A DNA stretch of 64,000 nucleotides, from positions 80,785 to 144,784 of the forward strand of contig NW_005199045.1 of NCBI RefSeq assembly GCF_000372725.1, given 5' to 3'. This DNA comes from Emiliania huxleyi CCMP1516. Lineage: Eukaryota; Haptophyta; Isochrysidales; Noelaerhabdaceae. Both the position numbers and the translations under genes were made by a program. Below the pieces are notes generated by a model. It was not told the DNA's origin. It saw only the letters and a list, made by a program, of their open reading frames with translations, and made no database searches. Position 1 is the first letter of the stretch. Each line of letters starts with the position of its first letter. Positions 45,180 through 56,147 of this stretch are shown here, piece by piece.

Positions 45180-46080
45180 CTGCCTTTTTTGTTTGTGTTT
45201 GTTTGTTGCTCTCGCTGCTCCTCTCGCTCTCTGCGTAACTCCGCCCTCCTCGCGGCATAATTTGAAGAGTCGTGATTTCTTGTTGGTTAATAAAAATCAT
45301 AATTTGGCCCCTCGAGTTTATCGAGCGCTCCTCGCGCAAGGACGACTCTTCTGAGGCCAATGCAATCCCATGTTGGCCTGTATATACTTTTCCGGCAAAC
45401 AAAAAGGAAAACAGAGGGGCCCCAGCACTTTGCGTTTCCGGAAATTTCCAGGGAAAACAGAGGGTGTTTGGTGCTCCATTCTGTTTCTCTCGAGTTTCCC
45501 TCGGGAAACTCGCGAGTTTCCCTGACTGACTGAGTCTGAGAGCTGGTCTGGGGCAAAATCTGAGGCGAAACCGAGGAAACCGGCAAAATACCTGGGTATT
45601 TTCAGGTATACCCGGGGTTTTCCAGGTATACCCGCAAAATACCCGGTATTTTGCCAATTTTGCTGATTTTGGGACCAAAACAGCCTCAGACTCTCGGCTC
45701 AGAGCCGAAAAATGGACGATTTCCACGGAGTTTTCTCGGGAAAATAGAGAGGAAAGAGAGGGTGCTGTAGAGAAAAAAAGGAAAGGAAAACAGACGGGGT
45801 GCGAGAGGAAAAGCATATACAGCCTAAATCCCATGACGAGAACGACCAACGCACCGGCCGCCTGGCCGAAAAACGTGGGTTCGAATTCGTAGGAGGCACC
45901 CAGAGCAAAATTGAGCCCGCTCAGGTGAGAAAAAATATAAGGGTCAAGCAGGTTTCGAACTGGCGACCTTCCGCTTGCGGAAAGGTATCCAGCAAGAAAT
46001 CGCTGCGAGTGAGAGGGAGGTCGCTGTTCGAAACCTATATAATCGCATACCGGGGGAATTAGACACACAGATACGCACAC
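45180..46080. other. Low-GC island with palindromic words
   Basis: This stretch is much richer in A and T than its surroundings. It holds repeated TATACC/GGTATA words (45590-45655), GGGAAACTC/GAGTTTCCC palindromes (45490-45525) and three TTCGAA sites in tRNA T-arm-like settings (45886, 45953, 46029). A 313-codon minus-strand frame spans it, but its composition does not look like a protein. Confidence 0.5.
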
Positions 46081-46329
46081 ACCGACGCCCGAAGTGCCAA
46101 GAAGGACGTCATTAGTACGAAACCTCAGAAGGCCATGGGCGCCGAGAGAACATTCCCCCGAGAGGACAAAAAGAAAGACTAACCCGAACCTCCTTCCCTG
46201 GTTCCCCCCGCCAAATGTCGCCGTTCTCGGGGCATGCTATCCTGTGTAAGCAGGGCAGGTGGGGGAGGGGGGCACTCCCACGGACGTATGTATCCGTGGT
46301 GACTGTCTCTAGCGTCGGAGGCAAGGCAG

Positions 46330-46460
46330 AAGATACAGTAAGAATATTCAATTTCTGGGGCCAATGCATCATTTCTCCATTGCCGCTCTTAACGGAGTCG
46401 CTGGTAGGCGGCTCCGGTGGTGTGCCTGTGATAGTACTAGCACGCGCCAGTTCGCACCTG
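46330..46460 (+). repeat. Repeat family D, copy on plus strand
   Basis: CTTAACGGAGTCGCTGGTAGGCGGCTCCGGTGG corresponds to the stop region and flank of the copy at 43565-43875 (only the first bases are given here: CTTAACGGAGTCGC). Confidence 0.65.
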
Positions 46461-46764
46461 TGTCGAGCCTGTCTGCTGTGAGAGAGACTTATTTTGTTTA
46501 AATTCTTCATTTGCCTCCAAGTCATGTCACCCAACGCGGCCAAAGGATATCCACCTCGAGAACCTCGAGAACCAAGTCATGTCGTTGCTCAGGTTCACTC
46601 TCGTTTCGAGCACTTGAACCTCAACGCACAACGGTCGGTGTTGGCACTGGGGTTCCCTTCGGGTATATCGTGACAGCTGACGGCGGGATTACCACTGGTG
46701 TTTCGTCCTCCTCGGAGTCGTCTTCCGCCCGGCTTCCTCCCGTTCGGCTCTACGTTCATTACGT

Positions 46765-47286
46765 TCATCGTGACTCACCCTCCATGCCGTGAACAGGCGC
46801 TTTATCCATCCTATATTCTTCTCTCGCTCCTCTGCCCGTGCCTTGGTCTTGTCGTTGTTTCGCACCCATGTCTGTATGGCAAATCGAAGCTGCCTTCCCC
46901 ACTACCTGTAGTTCCCTCACCTCTCCTGCAAGCTCCCCTCTCTTTCTTTCGGGTATGGAGTCTGTCAGTGCTGTGGCAGCGTGCAGGCAATCACGGGCGC
47001 TATTTTGTCGTACTCCTCTTCGGCGAGCGCTCCAAATCTTAGACCCCATTGGCATTGCCTTTAAGGAGGTTGCTCTCCCTCGTCTCAAGGATGTCGCCGT
47101 GTCTTTTGATTCAGGCGCCGCCCGTTCGACTTTTGCTGTCGCCCTCGCCGTGTGTTTGTCCACATGGGGGGGAGCGAAGCTTGGCGGTAGCGCTTTGTTT
47201 CTTCTTCGCATGTTCTGGGCGGCCCAGCACGCGGATCGACCCCCCCCCCCCCCCCCCAACCCGTAACCGTATGAAGGTATGATCAA
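46765..47286 (-). pseudogene. Diverged copy of an element ORF (gag-like family)
   Basis: The minus strand encodes ATAKVERAAPESKDTATSLR and ELAGEVRELQVVGKAAS, which align with AISKVAQAAPDSKDTLKTLR and DLGAGVTRNLQVVAEAA of the copy at 54968-56147. Between these anchors the match is lost, suggesting frameshifts. A C-run (47239-47256) sits at the upstream end. Confidence 0.5.
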
Positions 47287-47383
47287 AACGGGCTACGGGG
47301 GAGGCCGCGCGCGGCGCGGGAGGACCGGTCGCATATTTTGAAAATTCGCACCGCCACAATGTGCACATAAAAAAGTCCACAGA

Positions 47384-48112
47384 TCACCGCCACATCCTCC
47401 CTCTACTCTTGCTGCGCCCTATCGCCACCGCCGCCAAAGTGTCGGAAGGCATTCGCTGCGTCGCAACGCCGCCGTCGGGGCCGTCGCCCTCGCCGACGCG
47501 CGTCAGGTAGCCGTACTGCCCCACCGCCTCCACGCGCTCCTCGGAGGCCTGCTCGAGGAGGGCGCGACACGCCGCCGCCTCGGAGTCCCTCCTGCAGAGC
47601 CGCCCCACGTGCGCCTGCCAGCGCTCGCGCACCGCTTCGTACTCCGCATCGTCGAGCCGCAGCACGCGCCGCATCACCACCCCTCCGGCAGAGACCCAAT
47701 GCCGGCCCGGCTCCGCGGCGCCCGGCGGCCCGCCAGGCACCAGAGCCCAGAACTTGTCCAGCGGAAGCCCCGTCTGGAAGCACATCGCGTCTGCAGCCTT
47801 GTAGGTGCCCGAGCAGTTGTTCCACCGGACCACCTCCCCCTGCTCACCCACCTCCAGCTCGCCAGCGTAGAGCACCGCCTCCTCGCTGGCGAGCATCGGG
47901 TGGCCTCCCGCACCGCCAAAGGGAAAACTGACCGGGCTCACTCGCAGGAAGGGCTCTCCGAGCGCCTTGACAAAAGCGTGGCTGCCAACGGACAGCTGCC
48001 CGACCGGCTCGCCCAAGTCGCCCGGCTGGTGCAGCCAGCGGCACACGCAACGGACGCGACCCGCCTCCTCCTCCTCCTCCAACAGGGACAGCGCGATGCA
48101 GTCTCTCCGCAC
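47384..48112 (-). CDS. Hypothetical protein with GHP...YAGEL...NNCSGTYK motif
   Basis: Single open exon from ATG 48112: 242 codons, high third-position GC, natural composition. Central region: VSPVSFPFGGAGGHPMLAS, AVLYAGELEVGEQGEVVRWN, NNCSGTYKAADAM, then a helical C-terminal half (YEAVRERWQAHVGRLCRRDS). The pattern GH...VLYAGEL...W.N.SG.Y resembles conserved segments of uncharacterised bacterial and algal proteins I cannot name. No signal peptide or membrane segment. An acidic Glu run (EEEEEA) lies near the N-terminus. Confidence 0.6.
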   Translation of the reverse strand: MRRDCIALSLLEEEEEAGRVRCVCRWLHQPGDLGEPVGQLSVGSHAFVKALGEPFLRVSPVSFPFGGAGGHPMLASEEAVLYAGELEVGEQGEVVRWNNCSGTYKAADAMCFQTGLPLDKFWALVPGGPPGAAEPGRHWVSAGGVVMRRVLRLDDAEYEAVRERWQAHVGRLCRRDSEAAACRALLEQASEERVEAVGQYGYLTRVGEGDGPDGGVATQRMPSDTLAAVAIGRSKSRGRMWR

Positions 48113-48309
48113 CGCCGGCGAGACCGCCTACTCGTAATGGAGAACTCATCAGCGATGAGTGGACTCGCCGCTCCTCTCTGGAGGGCTAGACGGCCGCCGC
48201 TTCGACCGCCTCGGCGCCCGCATTCTCGGCGCCGCGCCACGCGCCCGTCCACGCCTGTTGGTTAATCACGACTCATTGGCTCAGTAGCTCATGACTCTCC
48301 GCACCAGCG

Positions 48310-48420
48310 CCCGTCCGCGCCTCGAGCAGCCTTGCGCCGCGCCGCACCTGATCACGGCCGGAGGCGTGAAGAGATGCAGCTCACATCCTGCCGAGCAGCC
48401 TTGCGCCGCGCCGCACCGGG
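48310..48420. repeat. 25-bp direct repeat in the intergenic region
   Basis: GAGCAGCCTTGCGCCGCGCC (plus GCACC) occurs at about 48316 and 48393. Confidence 0.85.
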
Positions 48421-48559
48421 CTGACGTGGCGTGGAGACAGCGACCCGCCCGCTCGCACTTGCATCTTGAGCCGCGCGAGCTCGGACTGGAGCAGCTTCGC
48501 CTGGTGACTTGATGAGTCATGATGAGCCATTTCATCATATCAGTCCCTCCACCGCCCGA

Positions 48560-49102
48560 CTAGAGCGGCTCCGCCTCGGCCGCCTTGCGCGCCTCCGCCT
48601 CCTGCTGGCGGTAGAGGATGCCGATGTACTCGCCCGGTGTCGCGCAGGCGGAGACGGAGAGCATCAGCGCAACCTCCGAGCCGTCGCGCCGCCGCCCCGT
48701 CACCACGCGAGGCTTGCCGATTATCCGCTTCTCGCCGGTAGTCTCATACCGCCGGACGTACGACCCGTGCAGCGCGGCGTCGTGCCGCTGCATCAGGACC
48801 GTCACCGGCCGCCCCTCCAGCTCGCGGCGGGAGGAGTACCCAAACGCGTCGAGCGCGGCCTTGTTGACCGACACGATGGTGTGCGAGCGCATCACGATGA
48901 CGGGCTCCGCCAGCGTCTGGAGCACCGACTGCACGTCGCGCAAGCCCCGCCACATCCACGCTCTCCGCAGACGCTCGCGCTGAATCCACAGCCAGCCAGA
49001 CACGAGGACGAGCAGGAGGAGGAGCCAATGCAGCACGTCCGAGGTGAGAGGTGAGTGCGATGGCGATAGCACCGCCGCCGGCCGTCGTACAGGCCAGGGC
49101 AT
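48560..49102 (-). CDS. Membrane-anchored PAS-domain protein
   Basis: From ATG 49102 the protein has one membrane segment (DVLHWLLLLLVLVSGWLWIQ), a short basic linker and a PAS domain: QTLAEPVIVMRSHTIVSVNK, AALDAFGYSSRRELEGRPVT, VLMQRHDAALHGSYVRRYET, GKPRVVTGRRRDGSEVALML and EYIGILYRQQ. It ends soon after the PAS domain in an Ala/Glu helix (EAEARKAAEAEPL). PAS domains sense ligands, redox state or light and mediate dimerisation; there is no kinase or other output domain, so it may act as a sensor or partner. An upstream ATG at 49159 is in frame. The sequence GGCGATAGCACCGCCG occurs twice near the start (49056 and 49119 region). Confidence 0.7.
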   Translation of the reverse strand: MPWPVRRPAAVLSPSHSPLTSDVLHWLLLLLVLVSGWLWIQRERLRRAWMWRGLRDVQSVLQTLAEPVIVMRSHTIVSVNKAALDAFGYSSRRELEGRPVTVLMQRHDAALHGSYVRRYETTGEKRIIGKPRVVTGRRRDGSEVALMLSVSACATPGEYIGILYRQQEAEARKAAEAEPL

Positions 49103-49199
49103 GCTGAAAGGGACCTCTGGGCGTCGGGGCGATAGCACCGCCGCGCACCAATATTGCAATAGAGTTGAGGAATCTATTCACATCTGGACTCATAGTACC

Positions 49200-50450
49200 T
49201 CGTTGAGATACGCTGCTTGTCAGCTTCTGCAGGCCCTAGCCAATTCTTGGTGGTTCGACTGGTGATTCCAAGTCACCTCCTCGAGGACTGGGCCCGCGTG
49301 CCGCGTGCCCGCGTCAGCCAGGATCTCGCCGACAAAAACCGTATCTGCGATCGGTAGGGCGAGTGTGTGAGAGAGAGAGATTTTTAAAGACCAACAAGAA
49401 ATCACGACTCTCACAGTGATTTGGGCTCGGCAGCTTGTTAGGCCTCAGCCGAAGCTGGGGCCGGTCCCGTAGCCTCGAGAGAGCCCGCGCCGATGAGTTC
49501 GACGCGGTCGGGGGGCCTGCGAAGAGGCCAGCGAGATGGCGATCGCTGTACTTCATGGTGCCCTCGGTGGGGCGGCTGACAAGCCAGAGGTCGATACTCT
49601 GGACGACCCATAGGATGCCACGAATGCCTGAAGGAGAGGGAGGCGAGGCCAGAGGCAGGCTCAGCTGCTCTCGGGTGATCCCGCTTTCTTTCCGAATCAT
49701 CCGCAGGGAGGCAGCATATGAGGCACCAGTCTTCTGCGAAGAGCTCAACAGCTGCGGCCGCGATGGCAGAGTCGGCCGCGGTTCGAGCGAGCAGCTTTTG
49801 GCTGCGGGATCGAATCGCGGAAGGCTCATGCCCTCGCGGAGCGCGCGGGTGTGCGAAATGCGACGAAAGACGACAGACGCCTGAGCGCTGTACGCCTGAA
49901 CTTTTGTCGCCGCAATCGCCACCGCCGCCATCTTGACGAGCAGCGCGAGCGCGCTCGTCGGCGGCCAGCCGTCGCGGGCCGGACCGAGCCCGGCCTCGAC
50001 CGGCCGCGCCGCCGCAGCAGGCCCGGAGGCCCACATGGCGGCCGACCAGCTGATGAGGACGGTTCTCTTTATTCTCGAGTGTGTGTCCGCCTCACCAGCG
50101 CGTGTAGCAGCGGCGGCGCGGCGGTGGCGCCGGCGGCGAGGCTGAGAGTAGCGGCGCGCGAGGCTGAGAGTGGTGCCCCTCCCGGGCTGCAGCTCCGCCC
50201 ACGAGCCGCCGCCCTCCTTCTTTGTTTCTTTTCTTTCTTCTTAGAACTAATAAAAATATTCGAAGCCTCGCGACAAGCTGCGAAGACCTCACGATGGCCG
50301 TACCTACCTACCTATGGCCGTGTGAAGAACGACTGAGATACGCTGCTTGTCAGCTTCTGCAGGCCCTAGCCAATTCTTGGTGGTTCGACTGGTGGTTCCA
50401 AGTCACCTCCTCGACGACTGGGCCCGCGTGCCGCGTGCCCGCGTCACGTC
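49200..50450. repeat. Direct repeat pair bracketing about 1 kb
   Basis: About 120 bp starting GAGATACGCTGCTTGTCAGC occur at 49206-49330 and 50335-50446. The second copy resumes at 51489 after an inserted element. Between them are family E copy 3 (49535-49690) and GC-rich sequence with open frames on both strands but no recognisable gene. LTR-like arrangement, but no retroelement proteins seen. Confidence 0.7.
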
Positions 50451-51486
50451 GGGTGCCCACAGGACCCAAAAGAAAATAGCTTTCCGCCTCAAAAAGGGAC
50501 GCACGAGGCAAATCTGATGTTGGAGTGTTCCATTAGGAGCGAGGCCTCTTCCGTTGGGGGACCGAGTACATAGGAAACGAGGGTTCCCCGGTTTGTCACG
50601 CGCGAGCACGAGCGTGACACTGCACTTGGCGCCGAGCGCCCGCGGCACAGACCTTGTGCAAGCCGACCCTCGGTGGTCACGCCGGTCCGGACCGATGGCG
50701 CTCGGTGTGGAGCAAGCAAGACCCCCCCCCCCCATCGGCGCGCGCTCGCCATTCCAACGGCCGCCAGGAGCACCAAGAGGACTCCTCATGGCTGTGACCA
50801 AGTGGGCTTCGACCGGCCTTGGCTGGGGGGGCGGGTTGTCCCGGCTGCGGACACCTTCTGCAGCCCCCTGGGCCCGTGACAGCACCCCAAAACTGCCCCT
50901 CGGCGGCATACAGCACTGCCAGCCAGCCTCTTCTTCCTCCTCAAGGGCTGTACTATAGGCCATATTGCGCCGCCTCCTACTGGCAGCCGGGCGGGCGCGC
51001 GCCGCGGGCGCCTCGGCGCGCGCACGGCTCGCAAAGTTCGAACGAGTACTGCCGCCCGGCCGCCTCAAGGCTGCCGGACGGCAGTACTCGCCTCGCAAGG
51101 CGCGCACCGGCTGCTCTGGCTGCTGCGCCGGCGGCCGCTGCGCTGGCCGCTGCTGCGCCGGCTGGCGGGCGGTACGGCCGCCGGCGGCCGCTGCACCCGC
51201 GCCTTCCCTCGCGGGCGCCGGCGCGCCGCGCGCGCCCAACTCTGCTGGTACACGGCACGCGTCGTCACCGTCAGCCGCGGAGAACAGGCGGTGCAGCGCG
51301 CGAAGCGCGCGCGATCTCGTACTTTCAAGGCTGGATCCGGCCATTGCAAGGGTATACCTTTGAGAATCCCCAGCGTCCCTCCCTCCTAGTCACAATCTCA
51401 ATATCTCGACTCTCCAACACGAAGTGCTGCGATCGGGGGTGGCCCATTTCTGTTTTCTTTTCTTTTTTTGGGTCCTCTGGGCACCC
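50451..51486. mobile_element. 1,036-bp element with GGGTGCCCA inverted ends
   Basis: The left end GGGTGCCCACAGGACCCAAA and the right end (complement GGGTGCCCAGAGGACCCAAA) are inverted repeats, extended by AAAGAAAA. It splits the second copy of a 120-bp repeat, so the empty site can be reconstructed. GCGTCA stands on both outer sides (50441-50446, 51489-51494) as a possible 6-bp target duplication. Inside, a 313-codon minus-strand frame (50403-51344) includes host-like pieces but no transposase. Confidence 0.75.
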
Positions 51487-51531
51487 TAGCGTCAGCCAGG
51501 ATCTCGCCGACAAAAAGAGAATCCTTCTTCT

Positions 51532-51596
51532 TCCTTCTTCCTTCTTCTTCTTCTTCTTCTTCTTCTTCTTCTTCTTCTTCTTCTTCTTCTTCTTCT
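51532..51596. repeat. (CTT)n microsatellite
   Basis: About 60 bp of CTT repeats immediately after the element and broken repeat. Confidence 0.95.
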
Positions 51597-51676
51597 CAAC
51601 CCTGCTCCTTCTTTTCTTAGCAGAAAATAAAAAATATATTCGACGCCTCGCTGCGAAGACCTGACAAGGCCGAGGA

Positions 51677-52204
51677 ATGTTGGCCGGAGCGCTCTTGACC
51701 GTGGGCATCGCCCCCCTTTCGGGAACCTCGCGATGGACTGCTGCCCGCACCTCCTCATTGCGCGGCATTCGGATGGATGAGGCCGCTGCGAAAGCGGCCT
51801 GGCTGGCTCGGCTCGACACGCCGTCGTGGGGCACAACCTCGGAGCCCCCTACGGCCATGACAGCCGCAGCCGCCGCGTCGGCTGGTGTCATTACCCGGGG
51901 CGTCATTACCCCGACCGCTCCGATCAAGGAGAGTGCGCCAGGACTGCCTCCGGGCAGGGCCGGTGCTTCCTGCCGCGGCTACTTTGAGCAGGCGATGGCG
52001 CGGGACGGGATCATGCAGGACGTCGAAGTCTCCAACCCATCCAAGGCCGCTATGCGGCGGCAAAAGGGGCGCGCCATCATCACACCAACCGCCCCCATCA
52101 AGGAGTCCGCGCCGGGCCTCGCTCCGGGCCGGCCGGGGGCCTCCGCTCGCGGATACCTAGCGGAGTCGATGGCCAACGACGGCATCATGCAAATATACGG
52201 CTGA
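51677..52204 (+). CDS. Small protein with two near-identical 38-residue repeats
   Basis: From ATG 51677 the protein has a short hydrophobic start (MLAGALLTVGIAPLSG) and an Arg/Ser-rich stretch that could be a targeting leader, then MDEAAAKAAWLARLDTPSWG. Two repeats follow: ITPTAPIKESAPGLPPGRAG with SCRGYFEQAMARDGIMQ, and ITPTAPIKESAPGLAPGRPG with SARGYLAESMANDGIMQ; the protein ends five residues after the second. The family is not recognised with certainty. The Pro/Gly-rich repeat plus short helix suggests a linker or scaffold peptide, perhaps plastid-located. The good match of the two repeats at protein level with more difference at DNA level suggests selection. Confidence 0.65.
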   Translation: MLAGALLTVGIAPLSGTSRWTAARTSSLRGIRMDEAAAKAAWLARLDTPSWGTTSEPPTAMTAAAAASAGVITRGVITPTAPIKESAPGLPPGRAGASCRGYFEQAMARDGIMQDVEVSNPSKAAMRRQKGRAIITPTAPIKESAPGLAPGRPGASARGYLAESMANDGIMQIYG

Positions 52205-52209
52205 CCGTT

Positions 52210-52836
52210 CGGGCTGCTCTCCTCGGCTCCTCACACACACAGGTCAGCTTTGAGCGCACACCTCGTGCACGATGGGCCTGGGGGGGTTCACCGTGGTGCC
52301 GTTCCGATGCAAATACCGTAATCAATCTACCGCAGATCTACCGCTGAATCATCATGCGGCCATGCGCAAAAAACGGAAGCACCCCGCCCGGCGGGCTCCA
52401 TGTTTGCCAGTCGTTGGCTCGAGGGGTCGTTGGCTTGACTCCGGCCGCTACGCCTTGACAGCGGGATGAATTCATCCCGCTGTCACCATGAAATCGAACG
52501 TGTTAGCTGTAGTGATAGAGCGTCCGAGAAGCGAGCGAGATTGTTTTTTTGCGACTGGAAGTATGTTCGGCCCGGAGGGCCGGGTAGGAGGGGTCTAGGT
52601 TACCTCTACCTCTGAGGGCCTGCGGCCCTCTTACCTTTACCTCTGGGCAGCCGTGGGCCCTTTACCTCTACACATGTACCTCTGAGCAACGTTAGGCCCG
52701 TGATTTCATTTATACACACTCTGTGCGCGTGGTAAACACTTGTTTGCCGAGTTGGCAGCGTGAACCACGATACCGCCCCCAGGTCGGCGTAGACCGCGCG
52801 CGCCGCGCAGCGCGCTCCGTGTGTGTTTGCAGACCG
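52210..52836. other. No gene; short repeated words
   Basis: Contains repeated TTACCTCTACCTCTG-type words (52598-52690) and a GCGGGATGAATTCATCCCGC palindrome (52460-52479). No coding evidence. Confidence 0.5.
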
Positions 52837-53524
52837 CATACATGGACATCTCTACGCAACATCGGAAGATCCTTTTGGACTGTAGATCGTAGATGCCTTT
52901 TAGAGATCTCTTAAGTGGCAAATCTCCTGCCAAGAGCAGCAGTAGATTGAAGAACTGGTGGAGGCAAATCTTCTCCGGTGTAGATGCTCGAGAGGAGTCT
53001 GAGATCTCGAGTTGGTGCGTGCAGTCGCTTGAGATCTTGCGACAGAGGTGGAGATTTTCTGACTTCGCGCCAAAGGCGCCTAGAGATCGTGTGGGCCGAC
53101 TGGAGATTGCAAAATGGCGCGAAAAGAGGGTGGAGATCCTTTTGCATTGTGAATGAATCCATAGCGCATCTCCTTGAAGGTTTGAGCCCCCCTCCTCCCC
53201 CGGGCCCCCGAATCGAGATTGGGGATTGGAGATTGGAGATGGAGATCGGAGATCTGACTGAATCCGGCCTAAGATGACGACGTTGGAGATTGGAGATTGA
53301 AGATGGAGATCGGAGATCTGACTGGATCCGGCCTAAGATGTAGCGACGCTGGAGATTGGAGAGTACTGGAGAGATGGAGATCGGAGAGCTCCCCAAGTCC
53401 CTAGTGGTGTCTCATCGTTTTTTGTTTTATTTTAGATAAAGGTTCTGTGCGCGGACGGCCCGGGGTGCGGGGAGCCTCCGGCGCCATTTTAATCTGCGCT
53501 CCTCTTCATGGCCTGCGGCGCCTG

Positions 53525-53705
53525 GCTTGAGCTTGAGCACTTGAGCACTGGATAGGGTCGATTCCGCATGGTACGGGACCCCTCGATCGTCTCGCCCTCC
53601 CTCACTGGTGTGTTCATTGGGGGGGGTCATAACAAACACGGTGCAGGATCTAGGTGCACGCTGCCGAGGCAGTGTCGTCCCCCCTCTCCCCGTCGGCGAT
53701 GGAGG
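53525..53705 (+). repeat. Repeat family C, copy 3
   Basis: Begins CTTGAGCACTTGAGCACTGG; flanked on both sides by GAGGCTTGAGCTTG-like words, which may be a target duplication. Confidence 0.8.
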
Positions 53706-54967
53706 CTTGAGCTTGGAAGTGTAAACGAGTCCGCGCACAGACCACAGGAAAAAACAAAAATCTATAAAACATCTATCAACGCCGCTGGGGTTGGGTGGGC
53801 TCCGATCTCCCCATCTCCAATACTCTCTAATCCACAGCGTCGTCATCTTAGGCCGGGGATCCAGTCAGATCTCCGATCTCCATCTTCAATCTCCAATCTC
53901 CAACGTCGTCATCTTAGGCCGGATTCAGTCAGATCTCCGATCTCCATCTCCAATCTCCAATCTCCAATCTCGATTCGGGGACCCGGGGGAGGAGGGGGGC
54001 TCAAACCTTCAAGGAGATGCGCTATGGATTCATTCACACTGACCATCTCTCATCTCCAATCTCCAATCTTCTACTTGGCCACTGTCGCCGCCGGCAGCAA
54101 TCTACGACCTCCATTTTCAATCTTCGATCTCACATCTGGGGCGGATGGCTGGGCGCTAGGATCTACAATCTGCATTCTCCATCTCCTATCTCCACATTTT
54201 GGCCCGTGTTGCTGCTCAGCGATCTGCAATCCACAATCTCAATCTTCGATCTTTAGTCTTGAATGGGGAACCGGACTGGAGGGATCTACTGGCGAGACTT
54301 GGGCGTGTCCGTGTGAGAGATCCGCTAGGATCTCCAGTCTTAATCTACTATCTCTACCCCAACGATCTACTGGTCTTGCGTAGAGATGTCCATTACTCGC
54401 AGACCGCCCTGGCGGACTCGTTTACACTTCCAAGCTCAAGCCAGGCGCCGCAGGCCATGAAGAGGAGCGCAGATTAAAATGGCGCCGCAGGCTCCCCGGG
54501 CCGTCCGCGCACAGAACCTTTACCTAGAAACAAACCAAAAACGTTGAGACACCACGGGCTGGGGGGGGCTCCGATCTCCATCTCTCCAGTACTCTCCAAT
54601 CTCCAGCGTCGCTACATCTTAGGCCGGATCCAGTCAGATCTCCGATCTCCATCTTCAATCTCCAATCTCCAACGTCGTCATCTTAGGCCGAAGTTCAGTC
54701 AGATCTCCGATCTCCATCTCCAATCTCCCAATCTCCAATCTCGATTCGGGGGCCCGGGGGAGGAGGGGGGCTCAAACCTTCAAGGAGATGCGCTATGGAC
54801 TCATTCACAATGCAAAAGGATCTCCACCCTCTTTTCGCGCCATTTTGCAATCTCCAGTCGGCCCACACGATCTCTAGGCGCCTTTGGCGCGAAGTCAGAA
54901 TCTCCACCTCTGTCGCAAGATCTCAAGCGACTGCACGCACCAACTCGACATCTCAGACTCCTCTCGA

Positions 54968-56147
54968 AATAAATAAATAAAAACGGACACCTCTACTGTG
55001 AGATGGGTAAAAAGGAACAGGTCCCCGCCCGTGCGATCTTTGTGCAGGGTTCTTTGTGGGTCTGGTCGGCGACTAGCCGGGGGGTCGTCCTCCCGATGGG
55101 GGACTAGCACTAGCCGTCTTCCACATGGTCCCTCGGGTTCCTGCTGCTCCTAATCTCTTCGTACATCCTCCTGCTGATCTCCGCAAAGTCCTGCTCCCTC
55201 CCTCGTCTCGCCCTGCGCGTTTGCTCCGCCTCCCCGTCGTCTGCCCTGCGTCGTCTGGCGATTGGTCCTCCATAGTCGGTCGAGGCCGCCCCTCGTGCCT
55301 CTTCCCAACGTTCCCTCGGCGGCCGATGCCGTCTGCTCCGGCTCCCCCGTCCCCGGGTCTGCCCTGCTCTCGAGTCTCGTCTGCGCTAGCTTCTGTTTTG
55401 TCATCACCGGTGTCCGTCCTCTTCTTTCTCCTCTTCTTGTACGTACTTTTAGCTTACTGGGAGAAAAGGGAGAGGCAGGCGCGATTTCTAGGCCCTTGGA
55501 TGCTTTGTACATCGCGTCGATTCCTTTTCGCGTGAGCACCACCCTGAAGCCCGCCCAGCTGAACCGCTCCCTAAGTCGAAGGAGCATTATCAGTCTCACC
55601 CACTTCACGCGCTGCCCACTGTGCACTGTCTCCGCTCCCTCCCGCTTGAGCCGCCGTCGCGGCCCTCGTTCGTCCCACAGGCTGTTGGCCCGTCCCTGCG
55701 TTGCCTCCATTATCCCTCCTCCTCCGCGACTCCCTCAAGGCTGGCCGGGCCTCCTTCCACCCAGCGAAGAGCTTCCTCAGCCACTCGATGTGTTCCTCTC
55801 TCTTCATTATGCGCGCCGTAGCCTCATCATTGAGCTGGATCCACCTCTGCACCGCTCCCGTCGCCGCCTCGGCCACGACTTGCAAGTTCCTCGTGACCCC
55901 GGCGCCAAGGTCCCTCCGGCTCTTCTCCGAGAGGTCATCTACCAGTGCTGGCAACACCTCCCCGACTGCAGGGGCTAGCGCATCGTACCCGTCCTCATCC
56001 AGCACCCTATAGCGTGAGCCCTTCAGCGCAGCGACATGCGCTATCCTCAGCGTCTTCAGCGTATCCTTGGAGTCGGGTGCCGCCTGGGCCACTTTGCTGA
56101 TCGCCGTGCCCGTCTGCGCTCGCGCTACTCTGAGGAACCACCTGGCC
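54968..56147 (-). mobile_element. Retroelement copy with (TTTA)n tail and gag-like ORF
   Basis: On the minus strand the element ends in GTCCGTTTTTATTTATTTAT and is flanked by an 8-bp direct repeat CCTCTCGA (54960-54967 and 56148-56155). It breaks the right arm of the fold-back element. It encodes AISKVAQAAPDSKDTLKTLR, YDALAPAVGEVLPALVDDLS, ATGAVQRWIQLNDEATARIM and LRKLFAGWKEARPALRE, then in a shifted frame WVRLIMLLRLRERFSWAGFR and LTRKGIDAMYKASK, and an Arg-rich tail. Relatives are at 46765-47286, 56610-56959 and 60175-60740. No reverse transcriptase is present, so it is a truncated or non-autonomous copy. Confidence 0.7.

Noticed and set aside
45880-46045. Three TTCGAA-containing tRNA-like segments
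   Set aside because: T stems are mismatched and no full cloverleaf can be drawn; kept only as a remark on the low-GC island.
45139-46080. 313-codon minus-strand frame in the low-GC island
   Set aside because: It crosses palindromic repeat words, has no domain and an odd composition; likely open by chance.
50403-51344. 313-codon minus-strand frame inside the TIR element as a transposase
   Set aside because: No DDE or zinc-binding pattern; composition suggests captured or non-coding GC-rich sequence.
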